Shown here: positions 33,426-45,038 of the stretch, in pieces
How positions within the stretch are numbered: the first letter of the stretch is position 1
Layout: each line of letters begins with the position of its first letter
Position numbers and translations under genes: made by a program
Notes under the pieces: model-generated
The model's input: only the letters and a program-made list of their open reading frames with translations
What the model was told of the DNA's origin: nothing
The model's database searches: none
DNA from: Rattus norvegicus
Taxonomy: Eukaryota > Chordata > Mammalia > Rodentia > Muridae
Direction: 5' to 3'
NCBI RefSeq assembly: GCF_036323735.1
Contig: NC_086026.1
Location: 51,536,539-51,600,538, forward strand
DNA length: 64,000 nucleotides

Positions 33426-35440
33426 GGGAATGTGTAGATGTTCTGCACTACGAAGTTACGGCCAAGCATCCATCCCGTCTTTAAGGGTGACCTGTGCACA
33501 CCATTTTCCTTCCAAAGGGTTTGAAAGGAAGAAAAGAACCAATAACTCCTTCAAAATGGAGAACTCTAACGTGAAGTCGGACACCATGGTAACATCAACA
33601 GTATAAATCGCATCAATGTGCTGGGATGACAGCGGCCCTCGGCCTCTGTGATCTTTCTCCTTCAAGCACACAGTCCTAATAGGAAAAGCAGCAGGCAAGT
33701 CCCAATGGTTGCTATTCTGTAAGGTTTCTGTAACGGTGTGCTAATGAGCACCCCTGGTGTCTGCCAGGGGTCATAAAAGAACAAGGAAATTTTAGAAAAT
33801 GCCATAGCCAAGAGGAGTCTAAAGAGACACGTTGCCTGAATATGATATGACACCTAACATCAACCCGGACACAGAAGAACATTGGGAAGTGATTACAGAA
33901 ATTTGAATAAAGTAGACGCTCTGTTGATGATGATGTAGATTGGTTAGAAAAGGTACCATGTAGGATGTCTAATAACAGGGACACTCAGTGAGCCTATGGG
34001 AATTCTCCACATGGTCTGCAATTTCTCAGCAAATCTAAAATAGTTCCAAAATACAAAGCTGAATTTTTTTTAAGAAAAAAAAATTATAATGCATGAGGAA
34101 AGAAATCTCGGGCTTTGAAAAAGTCAAACTTAGAAGAACGTTGGTAAGTCAAAGGCAATTTTCACCACCCAGGGGAAAAAGATTTTCTATGTAGGAGGAA
34201 GAACAAAAGGAGAGAGAGAGAGGGAGAGAAATTATCACAGCGTCAAAACCTTGCATTTCCCAGAGAAAAGAGCCCATGCCTGCTAACTATCCTCCAGGGT
34301 AAATCCAGAGAAGCCTCAGGACCCAAAGACGGGATGTAGACTTTGTTCCTCTGCAGGGTAGAAAGCTGTCCTTAGCGTGCCACAGAAGCAAAGTGCTGGG
34401 AATGACAAGGCACATTGGCCTGAGACAGCTTCACAGTGCGCATGCACCTCGAGAGCCAACAGATTGCTTTCCTGTGTAGTCAAGGGTGTGTGGGACCAGC
34501 ATCCCAGCATCCCCCCAACACCTCGCATCGAGAGCAGTGACTCATAGCCATCTATGCGGTCCAATGTCCACAGTAGACAGACACTGAACAGTCCTCTACG
34601 TCGCTAATCTGTAAGCCTCCTAATCTTGGATAAAGCCTTAGGAAAAGACAGCAGAAGCCTCGTCAGTGGTTAGTACTGAATTAACTAGGGGCTGTAATCT
34701 ACCACCTAGAGAACCTAAGTCCAGATGCGGAAAAATAGTTATATTTTACATGCCCTGAAGTGTATAAGCTGGCATTGCACACCCATTGGATCAAAGATGG
34801 TTGTTTTAAGAAAAATAACACTGATCAGTTTTCTGGGCTGGTGATAACTATAGGTCAGAGATCCTGCACAGGCTCCTGGGACCATCACGGAGATGCACAC
34901 TCTTGCTTCCTGTAAGCTCGAAGGGCAAGTTCAAGGTGCCAACTGGACTGTATGTACCCTCTTTCAGGTCTCCAGGGAAGAGTCTTTCCTTTTTGTCTAG
35001 TTCTGTCTGTTCCGGAATGTTCCAAGCATATTTAAACTTGCAGCTGCATGACCCCAGGCTCAACCACTGTTAGAGGACTTTCTCGTATAATCCTGTCTCT
35101 GTTTCTGAATCTCTTCCCTCCTCTCTCCTGTGTAGACCTCAGACATCGTGTATAGAACTCATACAATCCACTGCACAGTGACATCCCATTAAAGGGTTCC
35201 AATTATCATTTGTTGAAGGATAAAAAACCTCTTTTCAACTTCTTGGAGGGCATTACATCTGGGATTTTATTGTGAACTGCTTTGACCCTAAACCTCAATG
35301 TAGGGAATATTGCTAAAGCCGTGGTTGAATGGTAGCTTCTGAAGGTTACACCATGTCTTAAATCAGAGAACCTGGGCTTGTAGGCCTGTTTTAAAAAGCT
35401 TCTCCCAGACAGGATTACGTTTAAGATCCCTCAAATAAAA
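33426..35440. other. Unassigned unique stretch
   Basis: About 2 kb with no recognised repeat or exon. A poly-A-like A run is at 34066-34082. Open frames are short. Confidence 0.45.
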
Positions 35441-35444
35441 TTAT

Positions 35445-35560
35445 CCCGAGCCAGTCTTGGCATTATAAAACCTTAAGAGGCCGAGGCAGAAGGATTACAG
35501 ATTCAAGACCTCTCTGAACTACAGAAGTTCAGGTTGCATAATACCTGATACCATTTTTTA
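35445..35560 (+). mobile_element. Old B1/PB1-like SINE, plus strand
   Basis: The blocks gccagtcttggcattataaaacc, taagaggccgaggcagaagg and attcaagacctctctgaac follow B1 order but are diverged. Confidence 0.55.
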
Positions 35561-36515
35561 AAAGGAAGGAAGAGGGGATAAAGGAAGAATAGATGGTGGT
35601 CCTGACTATAAGAATAGACAGATCCTGCTTCCAATGAGAGCTGTTTTTTAATAAAAGAAAGGCAGGAGGAGATTTGTAACTCAGACTGGCAGGCATGTAA
35701 AGATGAGGAAGAGATTGGAGTCCTGCAGCCCGGAGCTGAGCAAGGCATACTCTTACCGGCAATTGGAAGGGGCGGGCACATTATTATTACTTTCTCTAAA
35801 GCTTCTGGAGGGAGACATTTCTGTTGACAGCAGATTGCAAATGCCTGCCCTCCCTTGAGCAATTTTTACACCTATTTGAGGGCTTTACCTCTGGCCTTTC
35901 CTAGGGACGTCTTGCTTTCGTTTCCCTCGGTGGGGGTGGGTCTCTCATTTCTTTGCACATTGCATTTTTATGGTTGAACAACTAGACTCCTCAAACACAG
36001 CAGACCCCTCAGTAGAGTGGACCCCTCAAATAGAGTACATTGGTTCTGCAGTCTCCTCGTACCTTCTGGGTTTGCTGTCTCAAGACAAGACTGGCGAATG
36101 ACGTTCTGAGCCAACTGCTTAGCATCTGTCTTCCCTCTCAGCTGTGGCCACTGAGCACTCAGCTTGGTTAGGTTAGAGGTGACGTCAATGATCAGACAGA
36201 CATTTCCTTTGATGCTAAGAACCACTATGACCCTCAGTCTTCTTGCCTAGCATGTCTGAAGTGCTCATTCAAATTCCGAGACTGTTTCCCTGCCCCACTC
36301 CCTTAAAGCCATTTCAGTGTACATTTGTAGTGTGTCCTCAACGCCCAGCCAGCTAGTTTACCATTTTACCTTAGCCTTCATTTTCTCCTTGAGAAAGACT
36401 TGGAGGTAAGACTGTAGGTCTTTCTTGGGAATATGCACAGGCCTGGGCTCGCATGCACATGGCCCTACTATATATCTATATGACTTTCTAGAGCCCCACT
36501 AATAGTCTGTTATAG
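35561..36515. other. Unassigned unique stretch
   Basis: Nothing recognised. Minus frames at 35503-35862 and 35968-36225 have no domain. Confidence 0.4.
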
Positions 36516-36519
36516 TTTT

Positions 36520-36780
36520 AAGATTGGTTACCCCCAAATATCCCCATATCAAAAACTTGGTTCACAGGGTGGTGCTGCTATTGGTTAAGTTCAGGATGCT
36601 GCAACAAACCCTAAGGACCACAGGACACCAGAGGGACAGCCTCCCAGGATTTTCAAATGTTCTATGCCAGACAAGCAGCAAGGACACCAGCGAAACCAAC
36701 CAAAATCAACTTTCACAGAGCTACAATAATCATCCTGATTGCCGTTGGGAGTGGGGGTGGTGGAAGCTTTCAGAGACAAG
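36520..36780 (+). mobile_element. Rodent repeat, copy A of an inverted pair
   Basis: 36597-36727 matches the reverse complement of 38119-38255. Shared blocks include accacaggacaccagaggg versus ccxcctggtgtcctgtggt and aaatcaactttcacagagc versus gccctgtgaaagttgatc. An upstream MaLR-like start (agttttaagattggttaccc) may belong to the same element. Family not named. Confidence 0.6.
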
Positions 36781-36849
36781 GACTGGTGGGAAGCAGTGTT
36801 ATTTAGCAACTCCAGAGAAATGGAACTGGAACCAGGAACGTAAAGTAAA

Positions 36850-37245
36850 GGGGATTTGCTAGATTGGCTTACACAATAGGATCGGAGCAGTCCAAAGATG
36901 GCCACCTCACACCTGCAAGCCCGATAACCTAGTAGTTCAGTGCACAAGGCTGGGTGTCTCAACAGTTCTGATCTGCTGCCAAAAGCCTGAAGGGTTCCCT
37001 GAGAGCCATTGGTATTCAGTCTGCCCTGGGAACCAGAAGAAACGGAGTTCTGATGGCAGGAATTCAGCAACCTCAGCCAATAACAAGACATAGATGAACT
37101 TGCCAGCGAGGATGAGGGCAGGCAGGCAAAAGCAAGTTTCTTTCTTTCAGCTCCTTTTATCTGGTGCTGACCTCCCCACTTGACGTAATCTGGCCAGGAA
37201 AATCTCTCCCAGGAACACACAACAGCTTACCTTTTGGTTGATTCC
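36850..37245. mobile_element. Rodent LTR-like repeat, second copy
   Basis: Blocks gctagattggcttacacaat, agcagtccaaagatggccacc, ctgagagccattggtattcag and gatgaacttgccagcgagg place it in the same family as 2755-3315. It is LTR-like, probably minus. The 209-codon antisense frame across it (36591-37220) is repeat sequence. Confidence 0.5.
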
Positions 37246-37765
37246 AGATCCTGTCCAGTTGAAACCTAAGATGAGCCCTGAAGAGTTCTTTAAACATTTG
37301 GGGGTGGGGGTGGGAGGGGTCGTACATCATCATAAAGTGCCAAGGGGCCCTAAACAACCATGCCAGCCAGAAAACGGACTGATGAGAACAACTTGTTTGT
37401 TATCTCTAGCATATCTTTGGGTGACCCAATACTAACCCTTAGAGCATGTCAAAACCTCATGAAGGCTTACCTTACAGTGTCCTCTTTCACCACCCCCAAC
37501 ATTATAGTTCTCTGAAGGCACTGGCTCATTTTTGCTGTCTCTATGGCGTCTAGGTTCCTGGTTTCCGTAGCTGCCAGTGAGACACAGGGGACTGGGAACA
37601 GAATGGGTTTGAATGCCACGTGATTCTCTGACTACCTCTCTTTTTCTGCATGCCGGTTATTCTGATCTACCGCACTATTCTCCATTTCCAGAGTCTCTCA
37701 CTGAACCTGAAACCAGACCAAGGGTCAGCAACCCCAGAGACTCTCCATCCTTATGACCCCCATAG
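37246..37765. other. Unassigned stretch
   Basis: Nothing recognised. Confidence 0.4.
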
Positions 37766-37767
37766 TG

Positions 37768-37885
37768 CTAAGTTTATAGGCATGCGAGATTGTTTTGGTT
37801 TTTGTATGGGTGCTAAGGATTTGAACTCAAGTCCTCAAGTTGGCATAGCAAGCGCCCTTTCCCACTGAACCATCTCCCGAACCCT
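37768..37885 (-). mobile_element. B2/B3-type SINE 5' end, minus strand
   Basis: The antisense blocks gtgctaaggatttgaactcaag, gtcctcaagttggcatagc and ccactgaaccatctcccgaacc are present. Confidence 0.65.
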
Positions 37886-37944
37886 CAGAGTTTTTTTTTG
37901 TTGTTGTTGTTGTTGCAACGTTTCTTCCATTTTATTTGTTTTCA

Positions 37945-38022
37945 GTCAAGGCAATTGAACACAGGACCTTGTGTCCACAAGGCAAGATCTCTACCACTGA
38001 GCTACAGACACAGGCCCAGCCC
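37945..38022 (-). mobile_element. ID/B4-like SINE fragment, minus strand
   Basis: The antisense ID blocks gcaattgaacacaggacctt, gcaagatctctaccactgagc and tacagacacaggccc are present. Confidence 0.7.
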
Positions 38023-38059
38023 TTGACGTCTTCCCCCTTAGATATAACTGGTTTGCTTG

Positions 38060-38256
38060 AAAGAGCTCTCCTGAATAAAAGCTTCCCGACTGATTGCTTC
38101 AAACCTCTGGTTAATTACTGGAGCCCTGTGAAAGTTGATCTGGATGGTTTTGTGGGTGTCCTTGCTGTTTTTTTTTTTTTTTTTTCTGAAGTAGAGTTAT
38201 TTGAAGATTCTTGGAGGCCGTTCTCCTGGTGTCCTGTGGTTTTTAGGGCTTATTGT

Positions 38257-38285
<29 letters not shown>
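38060..38285 (-). mobile_element. Rodent repeat, copy B of an inverted pair
   Basis: 38119-38255 is the inverted counterpart of 36597-36727. A T run (about 38167-38186) splits the shared block, and a second long T run follows at about 38259-38285. Confidence 0.65.
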
Positions 38286-38289
<4 letters not shown>

Positions 38290-38720
38290 CTGAACACGTT
38301 GTATCAGATGTACTCTAAATGTTGAGGGCAGGGTAGTGTATGTGACTGTTTACACTGTAGATAAAGAATATCGATGTGGATCTTGCCAAAACAAAGTATC
38401 TTTTTGCACACTGAGATGGGGAATGGGAGAGGTAAGCCTGATTGACATCTGGCAGCTGTAAGTTAGCCGTGTGCCTTGGAGCTGCATATAAATGTCAGCT
38501 GCAAAGAACATTGTTTATACATGTAGTGAAGTAGAAATAAACACCCTGGATCCTCAAATGCCATTAATAAAACATCAGGAGTGTTATTCTGAGTTAAGCA
38601 GGTCTACATGACTTTGTTAAAGATGACTGAGAAATGTTTTCCTTTCAAAACTCAGCTCCTCAGGGAAGCGCTGGAAATCTGTCTCTCACTTAAAAATAAT
38701 TGTCGTCCTTTCCGATAAAA
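38290..38720. other. Unique stretch, candidate conserved noncoding element
   Basis: No repeat signature. The text is AT-rich but not low-complexity, with a forkhead-like TTGTTTATAC near 38510. It includes tcagctgcaaagaacattg and an array of AATAAA-like motifs. Conservation cannot be judged without alignment, so this is a candidate only. Confidence 0.3.
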
Positions 38721-40535
38721 ATGTCACAAGTAAGACAATAGGACCTCTCCTACACCATTGCCTCTCTTGAAGATGCCCGGCCTTCCAGCCTCTCAGAATG
38801 TGAAGGACTGTGTGAGTCACTCTGTCCTCTGACTGGAAAACAATTTAAAGTAACACAGCTACAGTGGGTGCCCTTCCACACACCAGGTAGCTTCAACCTT
38901 GCTTTGATTCTATGGTACGAGAGTCCCACACAGAACAAACACATCAAGGGCACATTTGTAGTTAGATCCGTGTCCCCCCAAGTTTGGAAGCCATGCACTG
39001 GGGCAATACGTAAGCACTAGAAGAGTTAACTGCCTATCTATGGTGGTGACTGTGATCACTGTAGAGATACACTTGTGTGAGGACATTGCTAAAGGGCCTC
39101 TCCACATCTCCCAGCATGTCTTGTAGGGAAAGTAATATTATCATACATGGAATCTATTCTAGTTTAAAACCACACACACCTACATACACAAGTATACATA
39201 TATACATACATATATTCATGTTTTTCTTGTATCTCACCATATCTGTCTCATCTCTAAGACCTCTGAAAAGGTTGGCATGGATGAGTTGTGGGTAGAGGAT
39301 ATGCACTTCTAACTCCTTCCTCCCTTCCTTCCTTCCTTTTCTCTGATGAAACTCTTGGCCATAGGAGATAGGCAGAATGGCTCTTGCAACAGAAGGGGGT
39401 TATTTTAGATCTATATTATATCTCATGAAAACGTCGAGTTTCCCCTCAAGTCAATGGGATGGGTGTTTGAAGTCCTACCACCGGCCAAGCAAGCACTTTG
39501 CTAAGTCTGGGGAGTAAAGGCCATGAACTCATCTACCCAGGGAAGATACGCTGACAAGCCAACAGGCCATTGCCATAGGATGAATGGGTACCCTAACCGC
39601 CCACTCCATGGAAACTCAGGGGCCTCTTTCTCAAGGAGATGAATTTGTACTCTTTAAGACAACTGATTTTACTAGGAAATCTGTATGTGTTCTCTGTCCT
39701 TAATGTAGTATTTGATCCTATGTATACACTGCTGGTTTATAAACATTTTTTTTTTGTGTGTGGTGAGAATCTGTGGGTTTTTGTTTGTTGTTTCTTTGTT
39801 TGTTTGTTTGTTTTTGAGCAAGGCACATTGTGACCGACTACGGTTGCCAACATTCCAACAGGTTTCTTGGACTCGCATCTCCCATCTTAAATGCAATTTT
39901 AACCATTTCAACAACACCTTCCCACACTCTCCTTGCACCACATCTCTCCTGGAAGATGACTTGAGAAACATTTGGTACGCTGCTTGTGTGATCTTATCAC
40001 TGAGTGTAAAGTTCAGTTCTGCCTTATATTCCCCGTTCCAAGAACCATGCCAAGTTTCTGGCAGCTCACAGGGGCGTGACCTTCCGTACATGCACGTGCG
40101 GAAAGGGGAATTCGTGTTCGCCATGCTTGAGCAGATGGAGTAATAGGATGTTCTGTAAGAGCTTCCCAGTTCTGTCTTTTTCAAGTGTAATTAAAATAGC
40201 TGGTCTAGTGTGCAGGTTACAGCATTTGCTGGTAAGCAACTGATTGGTACGGTTCCTTTGAAACACTGGATAGCAGTGATTAAAATGCACGAGGGGCTTT
40301 TTTTTTTCTGGAATGAACCAGTCAAGCATCGTTTTAGATGCTCCACACTGAATGAGAAAAATGAAAGCACACATCTCCCGCATCACTTCAATATACTGAG
40401 AATCTGTCTGGGACTTTTCATAGGAGAGGATTTTTCACATTTCTCATAAACATTTGCCAGCCTGTTAACGCCTGCTATTTAAATTATTCTGCATGGCATC
40501 TAAGCTGATGAATGAGGTACCAAAAGTAGAAAAGC
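38721..40535. other. Unassigned unique stretch
   Basis: About 1.8 kb without recognised repeats, apart from a (TTTG)n patch near 39790-39815. Several open frames of 60-170 codons overlap on both strands and have no recognised domain. Confidence 0.45.
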
Positions 40536-40539
40536 CATC

Positions 40540-40642
40540 TTTTTTTTCCTTTTCTTTTTTCCTTCTTTCCATCTCCCTTTTCCTTCCTTCCTTCCTTCCT
40601 TCCTTGCTTCCTTCCTTCCTCCTTCCTTCTTTCCTTCTTTGC
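40540..40642 (+). repeat. TTCC/TTTCC-rich pyrimidine tract
   Basis: An imperfect TTCC array is directly joined to the T-rich poly-A side of a B1, a common origin for such tracts. Confidence 0.9.
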
Positions 40643-40644
40643 TT

Positions 40645-40795
40645 GGTTTATTTTCAAGACAGAGTTTCTCCATGCAGTCCTGGCTGTCCTGTAACTCTCT
40701 CTGTAGCCCACACTGGCCTCAAACTCAGAGATCTGCCTGCCTCTACTTCCCGAATGCAGGGATTAAAGGCGTGTGCCACCACCACCTGGCAAAAG
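40645..40795 (-). mobile_element. B1 SINE, minus strand
   Basis: Antisense blocks in order: caagacagagtttctccatg, cctggctgtcctgtaactc, gatctgcctgcctctacttc, and gggattaaaggcgtgtgccacc. Well preserved. Confidence 0.92.
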
Positions 40796-42020
40796 CCATT
40801 TCTTTACCAGTACCCTATGTCCATTCTTGTCATGGTGTCCCTGGCTTCCTTATACCCACGGCTAATTTTTGATTGAGAGGACAAGGGTAATAGAAGATAG
40901 AAAACTTGGTATGTGTAGCGGAGAGGAGAACGGTAATGGCTGCCGTGCCTCAGCTTCTCATAGAACCCACAGTGGTGGTGTGAGCAGGGTTCTCTCTATG
41001 CCCTGCAGCATTGCAACAGCTCTCCGTCTATCACACGGTGTCATATCAAAGCGCTTTTGCAGAGACTGTGATGCACATTCTGTTCTGGAGTGGGCAGGGT
41101 CTTGCTGTTTAGCTCACCCTGGCCTCAACCTTAAAGTCACCCTGCCTGAGAGGTTGACTCACAGCAGGATGGAATCACTGGCAGCCATCACAGATTCCAC
41201 CAGCAGCAAGACATCACTTGTGAGTCAGAAACCAACCTGTCCCCACTGGGAGATTCGGTCCTCTATTACCATCACGGATGAGTGGACTTGAAAGCCACTA
41301 AGGGAGTAGTAAGGAAACATTAGCTTTATTCATATGACCCTTTAGTTACTAAGGAGATGTTAAAGCTCCACTAATAATGAATATGTTGGTTAATGCTGAC
41401 ACCCTCATTCAATCTGTAAATCAGATAGCCACCTGTGGCAGGCTGGTCTGTAGGATTCTAGGGAAAGAATGAAAATATCACAATGTAACGGGCTGAATAG
41501 TGATGTTTTCAGTCACAATTGCTCATCCTTCTGTGATTTAGGCAAGTTATTTACACCAAGTAAAATTGATTGTTTCCAAAAGAATGTGGCGAGAGAGTGT
41601 GACAAAGCGATCACAGGCAAAACACAAAAATAACACCACAAGAAGTACAACTTGCTAAGAAGATGAGATTAAATGTGCACGTGTGAAAACCAGGTGATTA
41701 TTACAACAATGCTTTGTATATATAGTTTATAGAATTTTGTCAAACCAAATGTTAAATTTTTGTAGTAGAAATTAGGAAACTTTTTAAATGACTGATCTTA
41801 GAAAGTGATGCACATCAGCTTTTTTACTTTAGAGAGACATTTGTAATGTCAAATACTGTATGAGGAAAAAATATTAGTTTAATTAGTTCAGTTTCTATTT
41901 TGAGTTTTCATAGAAAAAAAAAACCACTTAAAATAGGTACTAAAAATGGGCTGAAATTAACATGGTGGAAACACGATTAGAAAAGATTAGCAGCATTAGA
42001 GTCTGGGTTTTTGAAAAATA
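40796..42020. other. Unassigned stretch
   Basis: A small B1-like antisense patch at 41095-41155 (gcagggtcttgctgtttagc) is visible. The 140-codon frame at 40869-41291 crosses it and has no recognised domain. Confidence 0.4.
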
Positions 42021-42024
42021 AAGT

Positions 42025-42225
42025 CTGGTGCTTGCTTTTCTTTCTGAGGTCTTGTGTTTGATTCCCAGACCCCACATATGGTTACTTGCCACAGCCTATA
42101 GTCTAACACCCTCTTCTGGACTCTATGGGGACTACATTTATGTGCACAAATCCTCACAGAGACACAAATACAGGCGCGCGTGCGCGCACACACCCACCCA
42201 CACACACCCACACACACACATAATT
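42025..42225 (+). mobile_element. B2/B3-like SINE 3' part, plus strand
   Basis: The blocks gaggtcttgtgtttgattccc, cagaccccacatatggttac and accctcttctggactctatg are followed by a CA-rich tail containing GCGCGCGTGCGCGC (about 42173-42187). Confidence 0.65.
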
Positions 42226-42332
42226 AAAAATGGAATCTTCAAAATATAATAAATAGCTAATAAATAGCTTTAATAACTTATGACATAACATTTAATTTTT
42301 AATTTTAACAAAAAAATTAAAATAGTCTCCAG

Positions 42333-42480
42333 ACTGTGGTGGCACACCTTTAATCCCAGCACTTAGAAGGCAGAGGCAGACAAATCTCTGAGTTCGAGGC
42401 CAATCTGGTCTACAGAGATGAGTTCCAGAACAACCAATGCTACACAAAGAAACCCTGTCTTGAAAAAAAATCTAAAAATA
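42333..42480 (+). mobile_element. B1 SINE, plus strand
   Basis: The blocks ggtggcacacctttaatccc, gcagaggcagacaaatctctg, gttcgaggccaatctggtc and agaaaccctgtcttg are in B1 order, with an A-rich tail. Confidence 0.92.
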
Positions 42481-42559
42481 AAATAAAATATTAAAATAAA
42501 AACAATTTTGAGTTAAAATTCAATTTAGTTATGCTTTAATTTAAAATTTTCAGTTAAAA

Positions 42560-43140
42560 CTTTAAAAAACTCAAAAATTGAAAAATTAAAGGCCAAAATA
42601 ACTCAAGAAGAAATAGAGAATTTTAAGATGTTACAACTGTTAAAGAAATCGAATAGATTAGAATTTATTCCTCAAAGAAAATTCTAGACCTACATAGGTT
42701 TTAAGGGTCAAACTTCAAAAATAAAGCAAAGGCTTTTTAATAGGAAGGAGTTTTAATCTCCAAAAACAATTGTGGAGAACAGTAGCAAATATTCTAGAAC
42801 TCACAAGGGCAGCATAATTTTGGTTTGAAATTCAATGGAGGAATATAAACTAATTATTAGCAATATCGCAATGTCAAAAGATCAGTAGTGGGGAGGGGGA
42901 AAAAAAGATCAGTAGTAATTTAATTAATATAATAGTAATAACAGTAATTTCATGTAAGACCTTAAAAATTAATAATAATAATAGTAACTATCTATTAAAA
43001 TTAAGAGAAATATTCAACATACAAAAGCACCCGTGTTTCAACATCAGCAACAATTAGAAAATATTTAATGACATAGAAAATTTAGGTCTTGAAGTTACAA
43101 TGACACTTCTGTATATTTCATAAATAAATTTTTGTTATAT
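42560..43140 (+). mobile_element. Ancient L1 remnant, plus strand
   Basis: Text such as actcaagaagaaatagagaat, aaggagttttaatctccaaaaac and attcaatggaggaatataaac follows an old mammalian L1 ORF2 in sense, heavily diverged and gapped. A segment at 43010-43060 recurs at 43872-43922. Confidence 0.5.
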
Positions 43141-43156
43141 TAAAAAAAGCAAACTA

Positions 43157-43338
43157 GGGTGTTGGAGAGATAGCTCAGCAGTTAAGAGCACTGACTCCTC
43201 TTCCAGAGGACCTGAGTTCAATTCCCAGCAACCACATGGTGGCTCACAACCATCTGTAATGAGATCTGATGCCCTCTTCTGGTGTGTCTGCAGACAGCTG
43301 CATTGTACTCATATACATTAAATAAATAATAGTTAAAA
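43157..43338 (+). mobile_element. B2 SINE with clear target-site duplication
   Basis: A nearly full B2: gttggagagatagctcagcag (box A), agaggacctgagttcaattcc (box B), ggtggctcacaaccatctg, and a 3' end with AATAAATAATAG. It is flanked by the 15-bp duplication AAAAAAAGCAAACTA at 43142-43156 and 43339-43353. The tRNA-type promoter boxes are intact, so this is a rather young copy. Confidence 0.95.
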
Positions 43339-43353
43339 AAAAAAAGCAAACTA

Positions 43354-43850
43354 AGCCTATTGTAAAAGCCAAGCAAGTGACCCCATTAACAAATCAAAAG
43401 AGGTAAGGCATATGAACGACTTAATACATATTGAAAAGCCCCATGGGAAAACTCAGTGTGGTCACAATGTCAGCTATTGGACAAGTCTGAGAACTGACAT
43501 AGGTTGATCAAGAATAGTCACCAAAAAATTAAAAAACAAAGCTCAGTGGAGAAGTGAGAATATTTTCATGTCATACGAGCATGACCAAAGCTCCTGTCAT
43601 ACCTACCAAATGGCATTCTTGATATTCTAAGTGGCACAACCAGGCCAAATCATCAGAAGATATAAAAATGAGAATGGGGCCTGGGTGGAGCTCAAGTTGC
43701 TGAGGGCTTGCCTGTGTGCACATGGTGCCAAGATAGAGGCAGGGATGGTGATGAACACAGAGACAGACTGGACAGAGGCAGAGAAATGGACCTGGCGAGC
43801 GAGGTGGATAGGCATGATATGTGGAGATCGATACGGATAAGTTATCAAAA
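43354..43850. other. Unassigned stretch between L1 remnants
   Basis: No clear family. Overlapping open frames at 43571-43888 have no recognised domain. Confidence 0.4.
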
Positions 43851-43851
43851 C

Positions 43852-44234
43852 TGCAGAGATTATCAAAATTGAGAGAAACAGTCAACATTCAAAAGCACCT
43901 GCGTTTCGACATCAGCAACAATTAGAAGATAGATTAAGAAAGAAATATCATTTCCATTAACAACAAACTTTAACTGTCAAGATATGGAAAATACACATTC
44001 CAGAAACCTCACAAGCAAAAGGAGACATATTTGGAAAGAAATTAAACCTCAAAATGGATACAAATACTATGTTCACCGCAGAATTTAGCGTTGTAAAGGT
44101 GTCCATTTGAAAATAGATCTTTGGATATAATTAAATTCTTATAAAAATTTCTAATACTTTTTGGTTGCTTGTTTTGACTTGGGAGAACTTGAGATGATTT
44201 AAAAAAATATGTACCCAAGAGCAGAGACCCGAGA
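43852..44234 (+). mobile_element. Ancient L1 remnant continuing, plus strand
   Basis: Sense text close to an old L1 ORF2 continues (attcaaaagcacctgcgtttc, catcagcaacaattagaag, aactgtcaagatatgg). It repeats part of 43010-43060. The same element seems to resume at 50886 after the young L1. Confidence 0.5.
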
Positions 44235-44250
44235 CTATCTAAGATATCTT
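44235..44250. repeat. Left target-site duplication of young L1
   Basis: The 16-bp CTATCTAAGATATCTT, identical to the copy at 50870-50885. Confidence 0.95.
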
Positions 44251-44270
44251 TTTTTAAAATTTTTTTTATT

Positions 44271-44321
<51 letters not shown>

Positions 44322-44330
44322 TTTTTTAAT
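44251..44330 (-). repeat. L1 poly-A tail turned into (AAAT)n
   Basis: On plus this is a T run followed by about fourteen TTTA units. It provides AATAAA signals and acts as a microsatellite. Confidence 0.93.
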
Positions 44331-45038
44331 TAACCTGAGTATTTCTTATATACATTTCGAGTGTTATTCTCTTTCCCGGTATCCGGGCAAACATCCCCCT
44401 CCCCCCTCCCCTTCCTTATGGGTGTTCCCCTCCCAACCCTCGCCCCATTGCCGCCCTCCCCCCCACAGTCTAGTTCACTGGGGGTTCAGTCTTAGCAGGA
44501 CCCAGGGCTTCCCCTTCCACTGGTGCTCTTACTAGGATATTCATTGCTACCTATGAGGTCAGAGTCCAGGGTCAGTCCATGCATAGTCTTTAGGTAGTGG
44601 CTTAGTCCCTGGAAGCTCTGGTTGCTTGGCATTGTTGTACATATGGGGTCTCGAGCCCCTTCAAGCTCTTCCAGTTCTTTCTCTGATTCCTTCAACGGGG
44701 GTCCTATTCTCAGTTCAGTGGTTTGCTGCTGGCATTCGCCTCTGTATTTGCTGTATTCTGGCTGTGTCTCTCAGGAGCGATCTACATCCGGCTCCTGTCG
44801 GTCTGCACTTCTTTGCTTCATCCATCTTGTCTAATTGGGTGGCTGTATATGAATGGGCCACATGTGGGGCAGGCTCTGAATGGGTGTTCCTTCAGTCTCT
44901 GTTTTAATCTTTGCCTCTCTCTTCCCTGCCAAGGGTATTCTTGTTCCCCTTTTAAAGAAGGAGTGAAGCATTCACATTTTGATCATCCGTCTTGAGTTTC
45001 ATTTGTTCTAGGCATCTAGGGTAATTCAAGCATTTGGG
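44331..45038 (-). other. L1 3' UTR with G-rich polypurine tract
   Basis: Noncoding 3' UTR. At 44395-44466 the minus strand is a run of G blocks separated by A or AT, a known feature of rodent L1 3' UTRs and able to form G-quadruplexes. The same block is in the truncated copy at 8901-9204. Confidence 0.9.

Noticed and set aside
36591..37220. 209-codon minus-strand open frame
   Set aside because: It crosses two interspersed repeats (36597-36727 and 36850-37245) and has no domain.
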